64,000 bases of DNA from Nocardioides sp. NBC_00368 (GTDB lineage Bacteria > Actinomycetota > Actinomycetes > Propionibacteriales > Nocardioidaceae). Under the pieces are notes generated by a model, which saw only the letters and a program-made list of their open reading frames with translations, made no database searches and was not told the origin of the DNA. The stretch's first letter is position 1; every line of letters starts with the position of its first letter. The stretch lies in NCBI RefSeq assembly GCF_036090055.1, contig NZ_CP107970.1, positions 2,234,501 to 2,298,500 of the forward strand, read 5' to 3'. A program made the translations under genes and the position numbers. This document shows positions 15,624-24,354 of the stretch, piece after piece.

Positions 15624-17750
15624 GTGGCTAGTGAGGCGGACCCCCGCGAGGGCGTGATCGGGCGCCACGGCGGAGGCTCGGCTACCGCATCCGACCCCCT
15701 TCTGGGCAAGGTCCTGGGGATGCGTTACCGGATCGTCGAGAAGGTCGCGAAGGGCGGCATGGCGACGGTATACGTCGCTCACGACATGCGGCTGGACCGC
15801 ATCGTCGCCGTCAAGGTCATGCACCAGAACCTCGACGAGGAGGGCAACTTCGCCGAGAGGTTCGTCCGCGAGGGCAGGTCGGCCGCGAAGCTGTCTCACC
15901 CCAACGTCGTCGCCGTCTACGACCAGGACGAGGACGACGGCGTCGCCTTCCTCGCGATGGAGTACATCGAGGGTCACACCCTGCGCGACACCATCGCCTC
16001 GCAGGCGCCGCTGGGCGCGGCGAAGGCGCTGGCTTACATCGAGCCGATCCTGAGCGCGATGAGCGCCGCGCACGCGATCGGGATCGTGCACCGCGACATC
16101 AAGCCGGAGAACGTCCTCATCACCACCGGGGCCGCCTCGATCTCGCAGCGGGTCAAGGTCGCCGACTTCGGTCTGGCGCGGGTGATGACCAACAACTCCA
16201 ACGACGCCACCACCGGCAACCTGGTCGGCACCGTCTCCTATCTCGCGCCCGAGCTGGTCACCGAGTCGAAGTCCGGGCCGCGCACCGACGTCTACGCCGC
16301 CGGCGTCGTGCTCTACGAGCTGCTCACCGGCCGCAAGCCCCACAGCGGGCCCTCGCCGGTCGACATCGCCTACAAGCACGTCCACGAGGACGTACCGCCG
16401 CCCTCGAAGGCCGCGCCCGGCATCCCGAGATACGTCGACGCCCTGGTCGCCCGTGCGACCGCCCGCGACCCCGAGCTGCGCCCGGCCGACGCGGGTGTCC
16501 TCCTGCGGATGGTCACCCGCGTCATGGCCACCTTGTCCGCGGGCATCTTCGACGACCCCGACCTCACCGCCGACCTGGCGCTCCCGACGGCCGGGGAGCC
16601 CGAGCGCGGCGGCCGGGCCGGCAACGGCACCGACGCCCCGGCGCGGCCCCACGCCGAGTCCAGCTCCGAGTCGACGGCCGTCCTCCCCCCGCTCGGACTC
16701 TCACCCTCCGGTCCGTCAGGTCCCCCGCCGGGCCGGCCCACGGGGCCGCTGGGACCGCCTCCTCCGGGCGTCGGCCTCCCCGCCGGCACGCGGCTCTCGC
16801 TGAGCGAGCCCGAGGAGAACGTACGCATCGCCCCGACACCCACGCAGCCCAAGCAGCGCTGGAGCATGCCGGCGACCTGGAAGGGCCCGATCGCGATCAG
16901 CGCCGCCGTGGTCGCCGTCGCCCTGGTGGCGACGGGGATGTGGTGGTTCATCGACGGCCGCTACGAGCGGGTGCCCTCGGTGGCCGGTCTGACCAAGGCC
17001 GCCGCGACCACGCAGCTGCAGGACGCGGGCTTCGAGGTCTCGGCCAACACCGAGTTCTCCGACACCGTCGAGGAGGGCGTCGTGATCGACTCCGACCCCG
17101 GTCGCGACGACAAGGCGCTGCCCGGCTCGACCGTGGAGATCAGCGTGAGCAAGGGCGTCGAGGAATACTCGGTGCCGAAGGTCAAGGGCATGCTCGCCGA
17201 CGACGCCCAGGACAAGATCCAGGACCTCGGCCTCACCGTCGGCGATCCGATCGAGAAGTTCAACGACAACGTTCCCGAGGGCAACGTCATCAACTCCCAG
17301 CCCCGCGCCGGCACGCTGGTGCGGCCCGGCAAGACGGTGGTGCTGGTGATCAGCAAGGGGCCGGCCCCCGTCGACATCGTCGACTGGACGGGCCGCAACG
17401 CCGAGCGCGCCAAGAAGTCGCTGGAGGCTGACGGGCTCGACGTCGAGATCCAGGAGGAGGAGAACCAGGAGGCCCGGCCCGGCACCGTGCTCAGCCAGAG
17501 CCCCAACTCCGGCACCCTCCCCAAGGGCGAGACGGTGACCCTGGTCGTCGCCAAGGGCCCCGACGCGGTCGCCGTCCCCAACGTCGTCGGCAACGACAAG
17601 GACACCGCCAAGCAGACGCTCGAGGCCGCCGGGTTCAAGGTCAAGGAGGAGAAGGACGACTTCTCGCTCGGGTTCAACTACGTGACCCGCCAGGAGCCCG
17701 CCGGTGGCGAGGCTCCCTACGGCTCCGAGATCACGATCTGGCTGAACTGA
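15624..17750 (+). CDS. pknL: PknL-like serine/threonine kinase with PASTA domains
   Basis: The 708-aa protein has a complete kinase domain (glycine loop AKGGMATVY, Lys64, catalytic HRDIKPEN with Asp158, DFG at 181-183), a proline-rich juxtamembrane region (about 340-390), one transmembrane helix (about 419-445) and four extracellular PASTA repeats (about 447-708). PASTA domains bind peptidoglycan fragments, so the kinase probably couples wall state to regulation. The GTG at 15624 follows AGGAGG. M. tuberculosis PknL, from memory, lacks PASTA repeats, so the gene resembles PknB in architecture but sits at the pknL locus. Confidence 0.93.
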   Translation: MASEADPREGVIGRHGGGSATASDPLLGKVLGMRYRIVEKVAKGGMATVYVAHDMRLDRIVAVKVMHQNLDEEGNFAERFVREGRSAAKLSHPNVVAVYDQDEDDGVAFLAMEYIEGHTLRDTIASQAPLGAAKALAYIEPILSAMSAAHAIGIVHRDIKPENVLITTGAASISQRVKVADFGLARVMTNNSNDATTGNLVGTVSYLAPELVTESKSGPRTDVYAAGVVLYELLTGRKPHSGPSPVDIAYKHVHEDVPPPSKAAPGIPRYVDALVARATARDPELRPADAGVLLRMVTRVMATLSAGIFDDPDLTADLALPTAGEPERGGRAGNGTDAPARPHAESSSESTAVLPPLGLSPSGPSGPPPGRPTGPLGPPPPGVGLPAGTRLSLSEPEENVRIAPTPTQPKQRWSMPATWKGPIAISAAVVAVALVATGMWWFIDGRYERVPSVAGLTKAAATTQLQDAGFEVSANTEFSDTVEEGVVIDSDPGRDDKALPGSTVEISVSKGVEEYSVPKVKGMLADDAQDKIQDLGLTVGDPIEKFNDNVPEGNVINSQPRAGTLVRPGKTVVLVISKGPAPVDIVDWTGRNAERAKKSLEADGLDVEIQEEENQEARPGTVLSQSPNSGTLPKGETVTLVVAKGPDAVAVPNVVGNDKDTAKQTLEAAGFKVKEEKDDFSLGFNYVTRQEPAGGEAPYGSEITIWLN

Positions 17751-17752
17751 CC

Positions 17753-18673
17753 TTGACCTCACCTCTCTCGGGCTCCGCTTCGGTCCTCCGCAACCCGATC
17801 GGCACGCACGTACAGGTCGGCAAGGGCCTCGTCGCCGGTGCCCTCGCCAACACCGATGCCGTCGGCGGCGAGACGCTGCAGATCTTCGTCGGCAACCCGC
17901 GTGGCTGGGCCCTGTCGGCCGGCAAGCCGGCCGAGGACAAGGCCTTCCGGGCCGAGCTCGAACGGCGTGGGATGCGCGCCTTCGTCCATGCCCCCTACCT
18001 GGTCAACCTCGGCTCGCCGACCCCGGCTACCTACGAGAAGTCGGCCGCCCTGGTCGCCCACAACCTGCGCCGCGCCGCCGACATCGGCGCCGAGGGCGTC
18101 GTCATCCACACCGGGTCGTTCGTCTCTCCCGAGGGTGACGCAGAGGAGAAGTACGCCACCGCGATGAAGCAGGTGCGCGAGGCGCTGCTGCCCGTGCTCG
18201 AGGAGATCTCCGCCGAGGACGCTCCCTGGCTGCTGCTGGAGCCGACCGCGGGCCAGGGACGGTCGCTGTGCGCGGGCGTGGAGGACCTGTCCGCCTACCT
18301 CGAGGCCGTCGACTTCCACCCCAAGGCCGGGATCTGCCTGGACACCTGCCATGTCTTCGCCGCCGGGGCTCCGCTCGACGAGCCCGGTGGCGCCACCGCC
18401 TGCGTCGACCGGATCGTCGAGATCGGCGGGGCGGGGCGGCTCCGGCTGATCCATGCCAACGACTCCAAGGACGTACGCGGCAAGAACCTCGACCGCCACG
18501 AGCAGATCGGGCGCGGCCACATCGGGACGACGGCTTTCGAGGAGCTCTTCGCCCATCCGGCGACTGCTGGGGTGCCGTTCATCCTGGAGACGCCCGGCTC
18601 CCGCGACGCGGAGAACCCCGATATCCCGCTGCTCCGCGATCTGCGGGCTTCGGCGCACCGTCAAGGCGTGTGA
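17753..18673 (+). CDS. nfo: Deoxyribonuclease IV (AP endonuclease)
   Basis: The 306-aa TIM-barrel endonuclease cleaves abasic sites in base-excision repair. Metal-ligand motifs are present: NLGSP, VIHTGSF, LLEPTAGQG, CLDTCHVFAAG, LIHANDSKD, HEQIGRGHIG and FILETPG. The first in-frame start is TTG 17753, two bases after the kinase stop, with no clear ribosome-binding site; a start near the ASVLRNPIG segment would trim about ten residues and fits the family N-terminus. Position suggests readthrough from the kinase. Confidence 0.92.
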   Translation: MTSPLSGSASVLRNPIGTHVQVGKGLVAGALANTDAVGGETLQIFVGNPRGWALSAGKPAEDKAFRAELERRGMRAFVHAPYLVNLGSPTPATYEKSAALVAHNLRRAADIGAEGVVIHTGSFVSPEGDAEEKYATAMKQVREALLPVLEEISAEDAPWLLLEPTAGQGRSLCAGVEDLSAYLEAVDFHPKAGICLDTCHVFAAGAPLDEPGGATACVDRIVEIGGAGRLRLIHANDSKDVRGKNLDRHEQIGRGHIGTTAFEELFAHPATAGVPFILETPGSRDAENPDIPLLRDLRASAHRQGV

Positions 18674-18722
18674 CCTAGGCTTGGTGACGCACGGGAGTGA
18701 TCTTCGACGCCATGGGGGTGGC

Positions 18723-19886
18723 ATGACCAGCTGCGCACAGTGTGGACACCGGCTGTCCGGAGAGCCGACGTGTCAGGTGTGTGGTCTCGAGGTAGCCACG
18801 GAACCCGACCGAGCAGCCGAGGCTGACTCCATCGATGTAGAGGAAAGGACGCCACCCGTGTCCAGTGCTGAAGCGAAGCCCGAAGCAACGCACGCCGCTG
18901 AAGCGGAGCCCGAAGCCATCGATCCCGCTGCGGACGACGACCTCGACGAGCCCAACGAGGCCACCGTGATCCGCAAGCCCGTCGAGTCGACCGCCCCGGA
19001 GGCCGTCGAGGACGTGCCCGACGCGGAGCAGACCTCGCTGAGCCTGCCCCGGATCAGCGCCTACGGCGACGAGGACCGACCGGGACCGGCGTCGTCGATC
19101 GCCACGACCGACGACGAGCCCGTCGAGCGCACCTCGAGGCGTCAGTCGCCCGACGTCGAGGAGAAGCTCGACACCGACGAGCCCGACGGTTCCACCGCGA
19201 TCCGTGTGTCGTACGCACCACCGACCGCCCCGCCGCCGTCCACTCCCCCGCCGGCCCACGAGCCGGCAGCAGCGGAGGCGGTGATCCCGGAGCCGGAGCC
19301 GAAGCCCATCCCGGACCCCTCGCCCTTCCCGGAGCCCGAGCCCGTGCCGGGGCCCGACCCCGTCCCCGACCCGGAGCCGACGCCCACCCCGATCCCCGAG
19401 CCGGGACCCGTCCCCGAGCCCGAGCCGGTCCCTGGCCCCGATCCTGTGCCCGACCCCGAGCCCGAGCCGGTCTCCGAGGCCACGGTGGAGGCGGCGTACC
19501 AGCCCTTCGTCCAGCCTTCGGGGATGCTCGTCCAGGAGGCGCGGAACGGTCAGGCCCGCCACTGGGCGCCACCGGAGACGGTGGTGGCGGAGAGCGCGGC
19601 CGACCAGCTCTACGAGACCGAGCCTGCCTATGCGACCGGCTACGCCGAGGAGGCCTACGCCGCCGCCGAGGGCGGGGCCGACTGGCAGAACGGCTACGGA
19701 TATGCCGGCGAGCAGGAGCCGATCGAGCAGGACTTCGGTGACTACGGCGTCCAGCAGGAGTACGTCTCCTCGCTGATGGCCACCGAGCCCGAGGACAACC
19801 CGTCGACCTGGATCGTGCTGCTGTGGGTGGGGGCGATCTTCATGATCGTCATGTTCGTGCTCGGCGTCTGGCTGATGACGCTGTAG
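18723..19886 (+). CDS. Zinc-ribbon, proline-rich, C-terminally anchored protein
   Basis: I do not recognise the whole protein (387 aa). Residues 1-25 form a zinc ribbon with Cys4, Cys7, Cys17 and Cys20. An acidic, disordered region follows, then about 85 residues of PEPEP/PGPDPVPDPEP repeats (roughly 185-270), a tyrosine/glutamate-rich stretch (QLYETEPAYATGYAEEAYAA), and a single hydrophobic helix ending at the last residue (about 361-387). The topology is tail-anchored with the zinc ribbon in the cytoplasm. Low complexity gives long shadow frames on the other strand. Being two genes after the PASTA kinase, it may be a substrate or scaffold (inference). Confidence 0.85.
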   Translation: MTSCAQCGHRLSGEPTCQVCGLEVATEPDRAAEADSIDVEERTPPVSSAEAKPEATHAAEAEPEAIDPAADDDLDEPNEATVIRKPVESTAPEAVEDVPDAEQTSLSLPRISAYGDEDRPGPASSIATTDDEPVERTSRRQSPDVEEKLDTDEPDGSTAIRVSYAPPTAPPPSTPPPAHEPAAAEAVIPEPEPKPIPDPSPFPEPEPVPGPDPVPDPEPTPTPIPEPGPVPEPEPVPGPDPVPDPEPEPVSEATVEAAYQPFVQPSGMLVQEARNGQARHWAPPETVVAESAADQLYETEPAYATGYAEEAYAAAEGGADWQNGYGYAGEQEPIEQDFGDYGVQQEYVSSLMATEPEDNPSTWIVLLWVGAIFMIVMFVLGVWLMTL

Positions 19887-19893
19887 CGCCTGT

Positions 19894-20364
19894 ATGCCGA
19901 GAATCATCGTCGCCGAGATCGACAGCGACGACCAGCGCGCCCTTGCCCTCGACGTCGTCTGGCGGGCGGCCAACGCCGCACGCCGCCGCACCGCCACGGA
20001 GGCCCGTGTGCGGCGGGTCCGCGAGAAGCTGGCCGGTGCCGAGCTCGCGCTGCTCGCCCACTACGGCACCCGGCCCGCGGGCATGCTCGTGGCCGAGACC
20101 TATCTCGTCGACGGCGTGCCGCTACCCGGCTACGGCCACATCTCGATGGTCTTCGTCGATCCCGCCGTCTGGGGCTCCCACGTCGGCACCGAGATGATCC
20201 GCGACCTCCAGGCGCGCGGCTGGGAGGGCCTCAGCGTCTGGACCCGCACCGACAACCGCCGCGCCCAGCGCCTCTACGAGCGCACCGGGTTCACCGACAC
20301 CGGCAACCGCAGCACGCTCCACGACGGTGAGGAGATCATGCAGCTCGCCTGGGCGCGGGAATGA
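19894..20364 (+). CDS. GNAT-family N-acetyltransferase
   Basis: The 156-aa protein fits the Gcn5-related acetyltransferase fold, with HISMVFVDPAVWGSHVGTEMI as the strand and acetyl-CoA-binding P-loop region and RRAQRLYERTGFTDTG as the C-terminal signature. The substrate is unknown. ATG 19894 lies seven bases after the preceding stop. It ends 100 bp before the convergent aroG stop, with hairpins between. Confidence 0.88.
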   Translation: MPRIIVAEIDSDDQRALALDVVWRAANAARRRTATEARVRRVREKLAGAELALLAHYGTRPAGMLVAETYLVDGVPLPGYGHISMVFVDPAVWGSHVGTEMIRDLQARGWEGLSVWTRTDNRRAQRLYERTGFTDTGNRSTLHDGEEIMQLAWARE

Positions 20365-20387
20365 ATACCCGGTTCACCGGTGAAACC

Positions 20388-20423
20388 TGCACTTCTCAGG
20401 TGTTGCAATGCCCGAGAAGTGCA
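20388..20423. terminator. Hairpin between GNAT and aroG
   Basis: TGCACTTCTC (20388-20397) and GAGAAGTGCA (20414-20423) form a perfect 10-bp stem with a 16-base loop between two convergent genes. No T-tract follows. Confidence 0.6.
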
Positions 20424-20452
20424 GGAATACCCGGTTAACCGGGTATTCCTGC
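20421..20452. repeat. 32-bp perfect palindrome
   Basis: Positions 20421-20436 and 20437-20452 are exact reverse complements with no loop, centred on CCGGTTAACCGG. Its left end overlaps the neighbouring hairpin. A related half, GAATACCCGGTTCACCGG, lies at 20363-20380 beside the GNAT stop. It may act as a bidirectional terminator or be a mobile palindromic repeat. Confidence 0.85.
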
Positions 20453-20463
20453 GACGCATGTGA

Positions 20464-21804
20464 CTAACGATTTCGCAGCATCTCCGCGACCTGAAAGGCC
20501 ATCTCGAGCGACTGGACGCGGTTGAGGCGGGGGTCGACGACGGACTCGTAGCGGTGCACGAGGCCGGCCTCGTCGAGCTCCTCGCCGCCGCCGATGATCT
20601 CGGTGACGTCGTCGCCGGTGTTCTCGACGAGGATGCCGCCCGGGACGGTGCCGAGGGCGTGGTGGACGTCGAAGAAGCCCTGGACCTCATCCAGGACGTC
20701 CTCGAAGCGGCGGGTCTTGTAGCCGTTGGAGGTGGAGAAGGTGTTGCCGTGCATCGGGTCGGAGATCCAGGTGACGTTGACGCCCTCGGCGGTGATCTTC
20801 TCGACCAGACCGGGCAGCCCCTCGCGCACCTTGTCCGCACCGAAGCGGGTGATGAAGGTGAGCCGGCCCTCCTCGTTCTTCGGGTTGAGCTTGGCGGCCA
20901 GCGCGAGCGCGTCATCAGGGGTCGCGGTGGGGCCGAGCTTGCAGCCGATCGGGTTGTTGAGGTGGCGGAAGTACTCCACGTGGGCACCGTCGAGCTGGCG
21001 CGTGCGCTCACCGATCCAGACGAAGTGGCCCGAGACGTTGTAGGGCGTCTCGGTGCGCGAGTCGATGCGGGTCATCGCGTGCTCGTACTCGAGCAGCAGC
21101 GCCTCGTGGGAGGAGTAGAAGTCGACCCGGTGGAACTCCTCCGGGTCGGCGCCGATGGCCTCCATGAAGGCGATCGCGCGCTCGATCTCGGAGCCCATCG
21201 CCTCGTACTTCGCGCCGACGGGCGAGTTGCGGACGAACTCGGAGTTCCAGGTGTGCACCTGACGGAGGTCGGCGTAGCCACCGGTGGTGAAGGCACGCAC
21301 GAGGTTCAGGGTCGAGGAGGACGCGTGGTAGACGTCCAGCAACCGCTGCGGGTCGGGGATTCGGGACTCGGCGGTGAACTCGAAGCCGTTGACCGCGTCA
21401 CCGCGGTAGGCCGGCAGGGTGACCCCGTCGCGGGTCTCGGTGTCGGAGGAGCGCGGCTTGGCGTACTGCCCCGCGAGACGACCGATCTTGACGACCGGAA
21501 CGGAGGCTGCGTACGTCAGGACCACTGCCATCTGCAGCAGCACGCGGAGCTTGTTGCGGGTGTTGTCGGCGGTCGCCTCGGCGAAGACCTCGGCGCAGTC
21601 GCCGCCCTGCAGGATGAACGCCTCGCCGCGGCCGGCGGCGGCGATCGAGCTCTTGAGCTGGTCGCACTCCCCCGCAAAGACGAGCGGCGGCTGGTTCCTC
21701 AGCTTCTCGACCGCCGCGGCCAGGGCGACCGGGTCGGAATAGGTCGGCTGCTGAAGGGCTCCGATGGCGTGCAGCTGCTCGAGGGAGGGGAAGGCGTCGT
21801 TCAC
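20464..21804 (-). CDS. aroG: Class II DAHP synthase
   Basis: The 446-aa enzyme condenses phosphoenolpyruvate and erythrose-4-phosphate, the first step of the shikimate pathway. Class II motifs are LVFAGECDQLKSSI, ILQGGDCAEVF (metal Cys), KIGRLAGQYAKPRS, HVWI-like HFVWIGERTRQLDGAHVEY, WISDPMHGNT and GGILVENTGDDVTE. Length and motifs are complete. The same class and locus hold aroG (Rv2178c) in M. tuberculosis, where chorismate mutase binding and aromatic amino acids regulate it. trpD lies 29 kb away on the same strand. Confidence 0.95.
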   Translation of the reverse strand: MNDAFPSLEQLHAIGALQQPTYSDPVALAAAVEKLRNQPPLVFAGECDQLKSSIAAAGRGEAFILQGGDCAEVFAEATADNTRNKLRVLLQMAVVLTYAASVPVVKIGRLAGQYAKPRSSDTETRDGVTLPAYRGDAVNGFEFTAESRIPDPQRLLDVYHASSSTLNLVRAFTTGGYADLRQVHTWNSEFVRNSPVGAKYEAMGSEIERAIAFMEAIGADPEEFHRVDFYSSHEALLLEYEHAMTRIDSRTETPYNVSGHFVWIGERTRQLDGAHVEYFRHLNNPIGCKLGPTATPDDALALAAKLNPKNEEGRLTFITRFGADKVREGLPGLVEKITAEGVNVTWISDPMHGNTFSTSNGYKTRRFEDVLDEVQGFFDVHHALGTVPGGILVENTGDDVTEIIGGGEELDEAGLVHRYESVVDPRLNRVQSLEMAFQVAEMLRNR

Positions 21805-21857
21805 GAGCCTCAGGGTACGCGGATCACCCGGTTGTTACGAAGTCATCTCAGACACGG

Positions 21858-21899
21858 CGGGGCCGGCGTACGTCCTCAGGAGAACGTGCGCCGGCCCCG
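21858..21899 (-). terminator. Terminator hairpin of the APC permease
   Basis: Arms 21858-21873 and 21884-21899 form a 16-bp GC-rich stem with one mismatch and a 10-base loop, directly downstream of the permease stop. There is no T-run. Confidence 0.65.
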
Positions 21900-21917
21900 G
21901 TCGGTGTCACCTCGCGA

Positions 21918-23378
21918 CTAGTCGTCCTCGGGGTTGACGTCCATGTGCTCGATGTCGGTGAAGTGGGGCGGCTCGTCGTCCTTGTTGGCGAACTTGTTGA
22001 TCAGCCAGGTGATCGCCCACAGGATCACACCGATGACCATCAGGCCGCCGGCGATCTCGTAGACGATGCCGTCGCGGTCGACCCACGGGCCGGCCAGGTA
22101 GATGCACAGGATCGCGGCGATCGGCGGCAGCCACCTCGGTGCGGTGAAGAACGCCTTGTCGGTGTCGGCGCGGCGGTTGCGGAGCACCACGCAGGCGATG
22201 TTGACGATCGCGAAGACGCACAGCAGGAGCAGCGCGGTCGTCGAGCCGAGGTTGGAGACGATGTTGCTGTCCGGGTCGCTGGAGACGTACCAGATCAGCA
22301 GCAGGGCCAGCAGGGTGGTGAAGACGATCGCGATGTAGGGCGTGCGACGGCCGGGCAGCACCGCACCCAGCTGCTTGGGCAGCACCCGCTGCTTGGCCAT
22401 GCCGTAGACCAGCCGGCTGGCCATCAGCATGTTGATCAGCGCCGTGTTGGCGACGGCGAAGACCGCCAGGAACGGGAACACCTTGTCGATCGGGAAGTCG
22501 GGAGCACCCTTGCCGACCACCTCGAGCAGGGCCCGGCCCTCGGACTCACGGATCGTCTCGAGCTCACCCGGCGTCAGCACGCTGACCACCGAGATCGCCA
22601 CCAGGATGTAGAGCAGGGCCGCCGCGCCCAGACCCATCAGCATGGTGCGCGGGAAGATCCGCTCGGGCTCCTTGGTCTCCTCGACCATGTTGACGGCGTC
22701 CTCGAACCCGACCATCGCGAAGAAGGCGACCGAGGTCGCCGCGGTGACCGCGAAGACCACGCCCATGTTGTTGTAGTCGTCGAAGGAGATCAGCTCGGCC
22801 ATGTCGGCCTTGCCCTGGGCGATCACGAAGAAGCCGACGCCGATGACGATGCACAGGGCGACCATCTCGACGAGGGTGAGGATGATGTTGAACTTCACGC
22901 TCTCGCCCACGCCACGCAGGTTGATCAGCGCGAGCAGGACCATGAAGCCCAACGCCAGGAGGGTGACGGCGCCCTCGCTGGGCGCGTCCATCCAGCCGTT
23001 GATCTCCAGACCACCGAAGAAGTTCTGCGCCAGGGTGTTGGCCGAGGTCGACGCACTCGTGATGCCGGAGCAGGCGACCGCAAAGGTCACCATGAAGGTG
23101 AGGAAGTGGAACCCGAACGCCTTGTGCGTGTAGAGCGCGGCGCCGGCCGCGCTGGGATACTTGGTCACCAGCTCCAGGTAGGAGTACGCCGTCATGGTGG
23201 CCACGACGAAGGCGAGCAGGAACGGCAGCCACAAGATGCCGCCCACGTAACCGGCCATGGTCCCGGTGACGGCGTAGACGCCGGCTCCCAGGATGTCACC
23301 GACGATGAAGAGCAGCAGGAGCCAGGGCCCCATCACTCTCTTCAATTCGGGTGTTTCTTCTTTCGCCAGGGTTGTCAT
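21918..23378 (-). CDS. APC-family amino acid permease
   Basis: The 486-aa protein has about twelve hydrophobic helices and the APC-family N-terminal motif GPWLLLLFIVGDILGAGVYA, followed by YSYLELVTKYPSAAGAALYT and AMVGFEDAVNMVEE in helix 6. It probably imports an amino acid or amine by proton symport; the substrate cannot be told. ATG 23378 is preceded by AGGAAGG; a start six codons earlier would lack a ribosome-binding site. No metabolic partner is adjacent. Confidence 0.9.
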   Translation of the reverse strand: MTTLAKEETPELKRVMGPWLLLLFIVGDILGAGVYAVTGTMAGYVGGILWLPFLLAFVVATMTAYSYLELVTKYPSAAGAALYTHKAFGFHFLTFMVTFAVACSGITSASTSANTLAQNFFGGLEINGWMDAPSEGAVTLLALGFMVLLALINLRGVGESVKFNIILTLVEMVALCIVIGVGFFVIAQGKADMAELISFDDYNNMGVVFAVTAATSVAFFAMVGFEDAVNMVEETKEPERIFPRTMLMGLGAAALLYILVAISVVSVLTPGELETIRESEGRALLEVVGKGAPDFPIDKVFPFLAVFAVANTALINMLMASRLVYGMAKQRVLPKQLGAVLPGRRTPYIAIVFTTLLALLLIWYVSSDPDSNIVSNLGSTTALLLLCVFAIVNIACVVLRNRRADTDKAFFTAPRWLPPIAAILCIYLAGPWVDRDGIVYEIAGGLMVIGVILWAITWLINKFANKDDEPPHFTDIEHMDVNPEDD

Positions 23379-23510
23379 GATGTCCTTCCTGGTCACGTTC
23401 GAAACTCAGTTCCGAAATTGGGATGAAGGGATCCCTCAATCAAAGCCCAACCTCGCCGTCAGGTGTACGACAATTCGTCAACACGCCGTAACCGGACGAA
23501 ATTTCGTGGA

Positions 23511-23516
23511 TAGGGT
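23511..23516 (+). promoter_or_regulatory. Leaderless -10 box of the DUF1028 gene
   Basis: TAGGGT ends seven bases before ATG 23524. Just upstream, CGAAATTTCG (23498-23507) is a perfect 10-bp palindrome that could serve as an operator. Confidence 0.6.
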
Positions 23517-23523
23517 CGCTGCC

Positions 23524-24354
23524 ATGACCTTCTCCATCGTCGCCAGAGCAGTTGATCCAGGCACCGGGGAGCCCACCTGGGGTGTGGCCGTCGCCTCGAA
23601 GTTCCTCGCCGTCGGATCGGCCGTTCCGGCCGCCGTCGCCGGGGTCGGGGCGATCGCGACCCAGGCCGAGGCCAACGTCGCCTACAAGGGTCTCGCGCTC
23701 GCCCACCTCGACGAGGGCGCGACCGCCGACGTCGCCCTCGAGAGGCTGCTGGAGGAGGACGAGCGCCGCGACCATCGCCAGGTCGGCATCGTCGACGTGG
23801 ACGGCAACGCCGTCTCCCACACCGGACCGTCCTGCTTCGACTGGGCGGGCGGCCGCACCGGCGACGGCTACGCGATCCAGGGCAACATCCTGACCGGCCC
23901 CGAGGTGGTCGAGGCGATGGAGGCCGCCTGGCTCGCCTCCTCCCCCGACGAGCCGCTGCAGCACCGGCTCCTGGCGGCCCTGGCCGCGGGCGACGAGGCC
24001 GGCGGCGACAGCCGCGGCCGGCAGAGCGCGGCCCTCCTGGTCGTGCGCGAGGAGGCCGGCTACGGCGGCAACGACGACATCGCGGCCGACCTCCGCGTCG
24101 ACGACCACGCGGCGCCGATCACCGAGCTGAAGCGGCTCCTCGACCTCAGCGACTTCTACCTGACCGCGTCGACCGAGGCCGAGAAGGTGCAGGTCACACC
24201 GGAGATCGAGGCCGAGGTGGAGACGTACGCCGCGGCGCAGGGCGCCACCGGCTTCCTCGCCTGGGTGGCCACCGAGAACTACGAGATGCGGGTGGCCGAG
24301 GATCTCTCCTGGATCGACCGGCGCATCCTCGACATCGTCAGGACCCCGAAGTGA
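23524..24354 (+). CDS. DUF1028 (Ntn-hydrolase-like) protein
   Basis: The 276-aa protein begins TFSIVARAVDPGTGEPTWGVAVASK, the DUF1028 signature, with ATQAEANVAYKGLALAHLDEG and QGNILTGPEVVEAM further on. The family is placed in the Ntn-hydrolase superfamily, but its natural substrate is not established. The C-terminal 60 residues are an added helical region. ATG 23524 fits the family start and a leaderless promoter. The stop overlaps the GTG of glycerol kinase, indicating a joint operon. Confidence 0.88.
   Translation: MTFSIVARAVDPGTGEPTWGVAVASKFLAVGSAVPAAVAGVGAIATQAEANVAYKGLALAHLDEGATADVALERLLEEDERRDHRQVGIVDVDGNAVSHTGPSCFDWAGGRTGDGYAIQGNILTGPEVVEAMEAAWLASSPDEPLQHRLLAALAAGDEAGGDSRGRQSAALLVVREEAGYGGNDDIAADLRVDDHAAPITELKRLLDLSDFYLTASTEAEKVQVTPEIEAEVETYAAAQGATGFLAWVATENYEMRVAEDLSWIDRRILDIVRTPK

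Noticed and set aside
19142..19483. Long minus-strand frame of Gly-Ser repeats
   Set aside because: It is the antisense shadow of the PEPEP-rich region of the zinc-ribbon protein and has no independent support.
23400..23417. LexA-like sequence upstream of the APC permease
   Set aside because: TCGAAACTCAGTTCCG matches only 9 of the 12 conserved positions and there is no functional reason for SOS control.
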